From Desulforamulus putei DSM 12395 (GTDB taxonomy: Bacteria > Bacillota > Desulfotomaculia > Desulfotomaculales > Desulfotomaculaceae), in NCBI RefSeq assembly GCF_900129195.1, contig NZ_FQUY01000007.1, positions 55,325 through 119,324 on the forward strand: a DNA stretch of 64,000 nt, written 5' to 3'. Of the stretch, positions 61,190-64,000 are shown one piece after another (positions within the stretch are counted from its first letter, which is position 1; every line of letters begins with the position of its first letter). The notes below the pieces were generated by a model that ran no database searches, was not told the DNA's origin, and saw nothing but the letters and a program-made list of their open reading frames with translations. The translations under genes and the position numbers were made by a program.

Positions 61190-61660
61190 GCTATCTGCCA
61201 CTTGGTTAAGGTGCCAAGCTCTTGCCGGGAATTGAAGCAGCGATGTAATAAGACGTAATAATAAGAGAAACGGAAAAATTGGTACTATTACAGCAGAAAA
61301 AAGTCAGAAAAGCAAGTCATCAATTTTGCTTGAAAACAAGAAAGATGCTGTTTAAAATTAGGTTGAGAAAAGTGTATACAATTTATGGGTGTTTTCTGAC
61401 AAATGATGCTACCATCCAAAAAGATAGCACTGGTAATACATAGGTAATACCATCATACCTGACAAGGAAAACTTTGTAATTATAAGCAAAATGTTTCTGC
61501 TTTCTTTTGGTTCTGAATACAAAACCTATAATTGAAAGTGTTTGAAAAATTAGTTTTAGACTTAGTTATAACATACTGTATCGTAGATTTGTTGGTAATT
61601 CATTTAAATTTATGTTGTTAAAAGAAACTACATTAAAATCTATTAAAAGGAAGTGTGAAA
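61190..61660 (+). other. AT-rich intergenic region before pduL
   Basis: About 470 bases without a convincing gene. A weak promoter may lie near its end (TTGAAA 61542, TATAAC-like sequence about 18-19 bases on), giving a leader of roughly 90 bases. Short repeats (GGTAATAC) occur near 61432-61449. Nothing else could be supported. Confidence 0.35.
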
Positions 61661-61661
61661 G

Positions 61662-62312
61662 ATGGCAAATGCACAAGATCTCCCCACTCAAGTAAACCCG
61701 GATGAAATTATCCCCATCCCCGTCACCGTGGGTATCTCTGCCCGCCATGTACACCTCAGCCGTGAGCATGTTGAGACTTTGTTCGGCCCTGGGTATGAAT
61801 TAAAACCCATGAAGGACCTGTCCCAGCCGGGTCAGTTTGCCGCTGAAGAGACAGTAACGGTGGTAGGCCCCAAGGGAGTTATTGAGAAAGTCCGTGTTCT
61901 GGGGCCCGAGCGTAAGCAAAGCCAGGTGGAACTGTCCATTTCTGACTGTTTTAAAATAGGCATTAAGGCTCCCTTGCGGGACTCCGGCGATTTGGCCGGT
62001 TCTGCCTCTGTCACTTTAGTGGGACCTGTTGGTTCCGTTACCCTGAAGGAAGGGGCCATTATCGCTGCCCGCCACATTCATATGCATACCTCCGACGCTG
62101 AAAAATACGGCCTGGAGGACGGGGACAGAATTTATGTCAGAGCCAAAGGACCCAGAGGTATTATCTTTGGCGATGTGCTGGTACGCGTAGGCGACAATCA
62201 TAAACTGGAAATGCATGTGGATACCGACGAAGGAAACGCTGTGGGCTTAAGAAACGGCGATACCGTGTATGCCTACAAGATTCAGGGTCACATTTCCGAA
62301 CTGGTAAAATAA
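61662..62312 (+). CDS. pduL: Phosphate propanoyltransferase / phosphotransacetylase PduL
   Basis: Exchanges CoA for phosphate on acetyl- or propionyl-CoA. The 216-residue protein has the PduL zinc motifs: VGISARHVHLSREHVE, DLSQPGQFAAEETV, and the second GAIIAARHIHMHTSDAEKYG, plus a final MHVDTDEGNAVGLRNGD. No microcompartment shell genes adjoin it, so it is probably the metabolic phosphotransacetylase of the cell. AAGGAAGTG precedes the ATG. ackA follows 31 bases on. Confidence 0.94.
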   Translation: MANAQDLPTQVNPDEIIPIPVTVGISARHVHLSREHVETLFGPGYELKPMKDLSQPGQFAAEETVTVVGPKGVIEKVRVLGPERKQSQVELSISDCFKIGIKAPLRDSGDLAGSASVTLVGPVGSVTLKEGAIIAARHIHMHTSDAEKYGLEDGDRIYVRAKGPRGIIFGDVLVRVGDNHKLEMHVDTDEGNAVGLRNGDTVYAYKIQGHISELVK

Positions 62313-62343
62313 ACAGGCGTAATGGACTAAAGGAGGAAAACCC

Positions 62344-63537
62344 TTGTTAATCCTAGTTGTTAACTGCGGCAGCTCATCAATCAAATATAAGCTGATGGAT
62401 ATGGAGCAAGAGACCGTACTTCTTTCAGGTTTATCCGAAAGAATTGGTATTGCCGGTTCCAGAATCAAACAGGAGTCCCATAAAGGTGAAAAGTTGGTTC
62501 TGGAACAGGATTTACCCAATCATAAGGTGGCTTTGGAAGCCATCCTGAAATGCATTACCGATCCCAAGTATGGCGCCATCAGTGACATTTCTGAAATTAA
62601 AGCTGTTGGCCACCGGGTTGTTCATGGCGGAGAAAAATTTAACAAATCCGTGGTTATTGATGAAGAATTAATTCATGTACTGGAAGAGATGTCTGAATTG
62701 GCGCCCCTGCACAACCCGCCGAATATTGTTGGTATTAAAACCTGTCAGGAACTGATGCCCCATGCGGCCCAGGTGGCAGTCTTTGATACCGCCTTCCATG
62801 CAGCCATGCCGAAACATGCTTACACCTACGCCATTCCTTACGAGTATTATGAGAAGTATAAAATCCGCAGGTACGGGTTCCACGGGACTTCTCACAAATT
62901 TGTGTCCCACCGGGCTGCCGAGATTTTAGGCAAATCGGTTAAGGAATTAAAAATCATTGTTTGTCATCTGGGTAACGGTTCCAGTATTTCTGCCGTGAGC
63001 AACGGAACTTCCGTTGATACCACTATGGGCTTCACCCCTCTGCCGGGCCTGCCCATGGGAACCCGCACCGGGGACATCGACCCGGCTATTATACCCTTCT
63101 TGATGGAAAAAGAAAACCTGAGTGTCAGTGAAATCAACAATGTATTAAATAAAAAGAGCGGTGTACTGGGTGTATCTGGTATCAGCAGTGACTTCAGGGA
63201 TTTGGAAGAGGCAGCCGAGCAGGGCAATGAACGAGCTGAACTGGCTTTAAGCATGTTTGCCTACGCCATTATTAAGTACGTCGGTGCTTATACCGCTGCA
63301 CTGGGCGGTCTTGATGCGCTGGTCTTTACCGGCGGCATCGGCGAAAACTCCAAGGACATGAGAGCCAGAGTATTAAAGGGCTTAGCCTATACCGGTCTGC
63401 AGATTGACGAGGAGAAGAACAACACCCGCGGCAAGGAAGTCATTATCAGCAAACCCGGTGCTCCCTTTGTAGCTATGGTTATTCCTACCAACGAGGAATT
63501 AATGATTGCCAGAGAAACCAAAGAACTGGTTCAATAA
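62344..63537 (+). CDS. ackA: Acetate kinase
   Basis: Transfers phosphate from acetyl phosphate to ADP; with PduL it yields ATP from acetyl-CoA. Family patterns are VNCGSSSIKYKLMD at the N terminus, AHNPPN-like LAPLHNPPNIVGI, FDTAFHAAMP, RRYGFHGTSHKFV, LGNGSSISAVSNGTSVDTTM and GGIGENSKDMR. 397 residues is normal. TTG start with AAAGGAGGAAAA upstream. Confidence 0.96.
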   Translation: MLILVVNCGSSSIKYKLMDMEQETVLLSGLSERIGIAGSRIKQESHKGEKLVLEQDLPNHKVALEAILKCITDPKYGAISDISEIKAVGHRVVHGGEKFNKSVVIDEELIHVLEEMSELAPLHNPPNIVGIKTCQELMPHAAQVAVFDTAFHAAMPKHAYTYAIPYEYYEKYKIRRYGFHGTSHKFVSHRAAEILGKSVKELKIIVCHLGNGSSISAVSNGTSVDTTMGFTPLPGLPMGTRTGDIDPAIIPFLMEKENLSVSEINNVLNKKSGVLGVSGISSDFRDLEEAAEQGNERAELALSMFAYAIIKYVGAYTAALGGLDALVFTGGIGENSKDMRARVLKGLAYTGLQIDEEKNNTRGKEVIISKPGAPFVAMVIPTNEELMIARETKELVQ

Positions 63538-63543
63538 TGCTAA

Positions 63544-63581
63544 ACAGCCACAGATCATAACGATTTGTGGCTGTTCCCTTT
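63544..63581 (+). terminator. Terminator of pduL-ackA
   Basis: ACAGCCACA / TGTGGCTGT followed by TCCCTTT. Confidence 0.7.
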
Positions 63582-63673
63582 AGAGACAGAAAAAACCGGA
63601 GCGTTCGCCTGCTTATACTTTGTAAGACAAATATAAGAATTCGTTATTTATAATGTAAGATGTTATTAACGCT

Positions 63674-63733
63674 GCATAATGTCCTAAGATTGATGTTGCA
63701 TGATGACCCAAAGTTGACGGATATAATGACCGA
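63674..63733. repeat. Short direct repeats ATAATGTCC / ATGATGACC / ATAATGACC
   Basis: Three near-copies at intervals of about 26 bases in otherwise empty DNA. Such spaced short repeats occur at the ends of some insertion sequences, so this could be a relic IS end, but no transposase fragment was seen. Confidence 0.3.
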
Positions 63734-63741
63734 TATTTTAG

Positions 63742-63783
63742 AAAGGGAGGAAGTGGCAAGAACAACCACTCCCCCCCTTTTTC
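63742..63783. terminator. GC-rich hairpin with T-tract
   Basis: AAAGGGaGGaAGTGG and CCACTccCCCCCTTT, followed by TTTTTC on the plus strand; on the minus strand it lies just after the DUF5348 gene. Confidence 0.6.
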
Positions 63784-63787
63784 TAAC

Positions 63788-63991
63788 TTAAATTATCACC
63801 CGGTATGTTTCCTGAATTTTTAAATTTAATCGTACATCTTGCATAATAACATACCATTCACTATCCAACTCTAATCTACAGGCAATGTTGGTCTTCCCGA
63901 CCAAAAGTTGAAAATATTCTCCGCAATGAAGGCCATACTCACGATTTCCTAAAACGACAACCCAGCGATCCTGTTGAGAATCATATCTCAT
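63788..63991 (-). CDS. DUF5348 family protein
   Basis: A 67-residue beta-rich protein: RWVVVLGNREYGLHCGEYFQ, then LLVGKTNIACRLELDSEWYV and NLKIQETYRVII at the end. The YGLHCGE and CRLELD..WY segments match DUF5348, a small family often found near mobile or plasmid genes. The ATG lies close to the window edge, so its ribosome site is not fully visible. Function unknown. Confidence 0.65.
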   Translation of the reverse strand: MRYDSQQDRWVVVLGNREYGLHCGEYFQLLVGKTNIACRLELDSEWYVIMQDVRLNLKIQETYRVII

Positions 63992-64000
63992 TTCTACCCC

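Overview
The window looks like a chromosomal segment of an anaerobic, spore-forming, low-GC Gram-positive bacterium, most likely a Desulfotomaculum/Desulforamulus-like member of the Clostridia. This is inferred from gene content: siroheme-dependent haem synthesis, [FeFe]-hydrogenase maturation, a selenocysteine tRNA, SleB-type spore hydrolase, DnaD, DegS/DegU-like regulators and pduL-ackA. No rRNA, CRISPR array, prophage or intact transposon was seen.

Layout. 1-3800: the ATPase of a NitT/TauT-type ABC importer, a YkgJ-like protein, three tiny coiled-coil genes, a 27-residue Trp-rich peptide gene on the minus strand, and selC bracketed by palindromic repeats. 3967-15038: a polyprenyl synthase followed by a nearly uninterrupted haem operon (precorrin-2 dehydrogenase, hemA, hemC, cobA-hemD fusion, ahbC, hemB, ahbD, ahbA, ahbB, hemL) covering glutamyl-tRNA to haem through sirohaem. 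16109-21834: an [FeFe]-hydrogenase H-cluster operon (TM1266-like regulator, aspA, hydF, hydE, hydG) preceded by a structured leader ending in an intrinsic terminator. 22057-24498: an apparent cyclic-di-AMP unit, with a BusR-like GntR/RCK_C regulator, a ydaO-type riboswitch, a glutamate 2,3-aminomutase-like radical SAM enzyme (beta-glutamate is a compatible solute) and a small membrane protein behind a promoter inside a bipartite palindrome.

24582-28000: a stand-alone SIR2-like protein, a probable structured RNA, five tRNA genes and a second candidate RNA. 28073-38039: a large hybrid histidine kinase, ilvE, two small paralogous proteins, YkvI- and YitT-like membrane proteins, a two-TM potassium channel, tRNA-Pro and a phosphodiesterase-fold protein that seems to have lost its metal ligands. 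38075-49182, minus strand: a complete Tad/Flp pilus locus (DegS/DegU-like pair, two pilins, prepilin peptidase, TadE, TadG-like, CpaB, CpaE, TadA, TadB, TadC, DUF192, HAMP-only sensor).

49446-64000: a chemoreceptor, pstS-pstC-pstA behind a Pho-box-like array but without pstB, a PHP phosphatase, dnaD, a LysM-SleB hydrolase, a LysM-superoxide dismutase fusion, a class A PBP with a lipoprotein-like N terminus, small Cys-rich and membrane proteins, tRNA-Pro, the pduL-ackA pair for ATP formation from acyl-CoA, and a DUF5348 protein.

Starts were moved inward where a Shine-Dalgarno sequence clearly favours a later codon. All assignments rest on motif recognition by eye; no database search was run.
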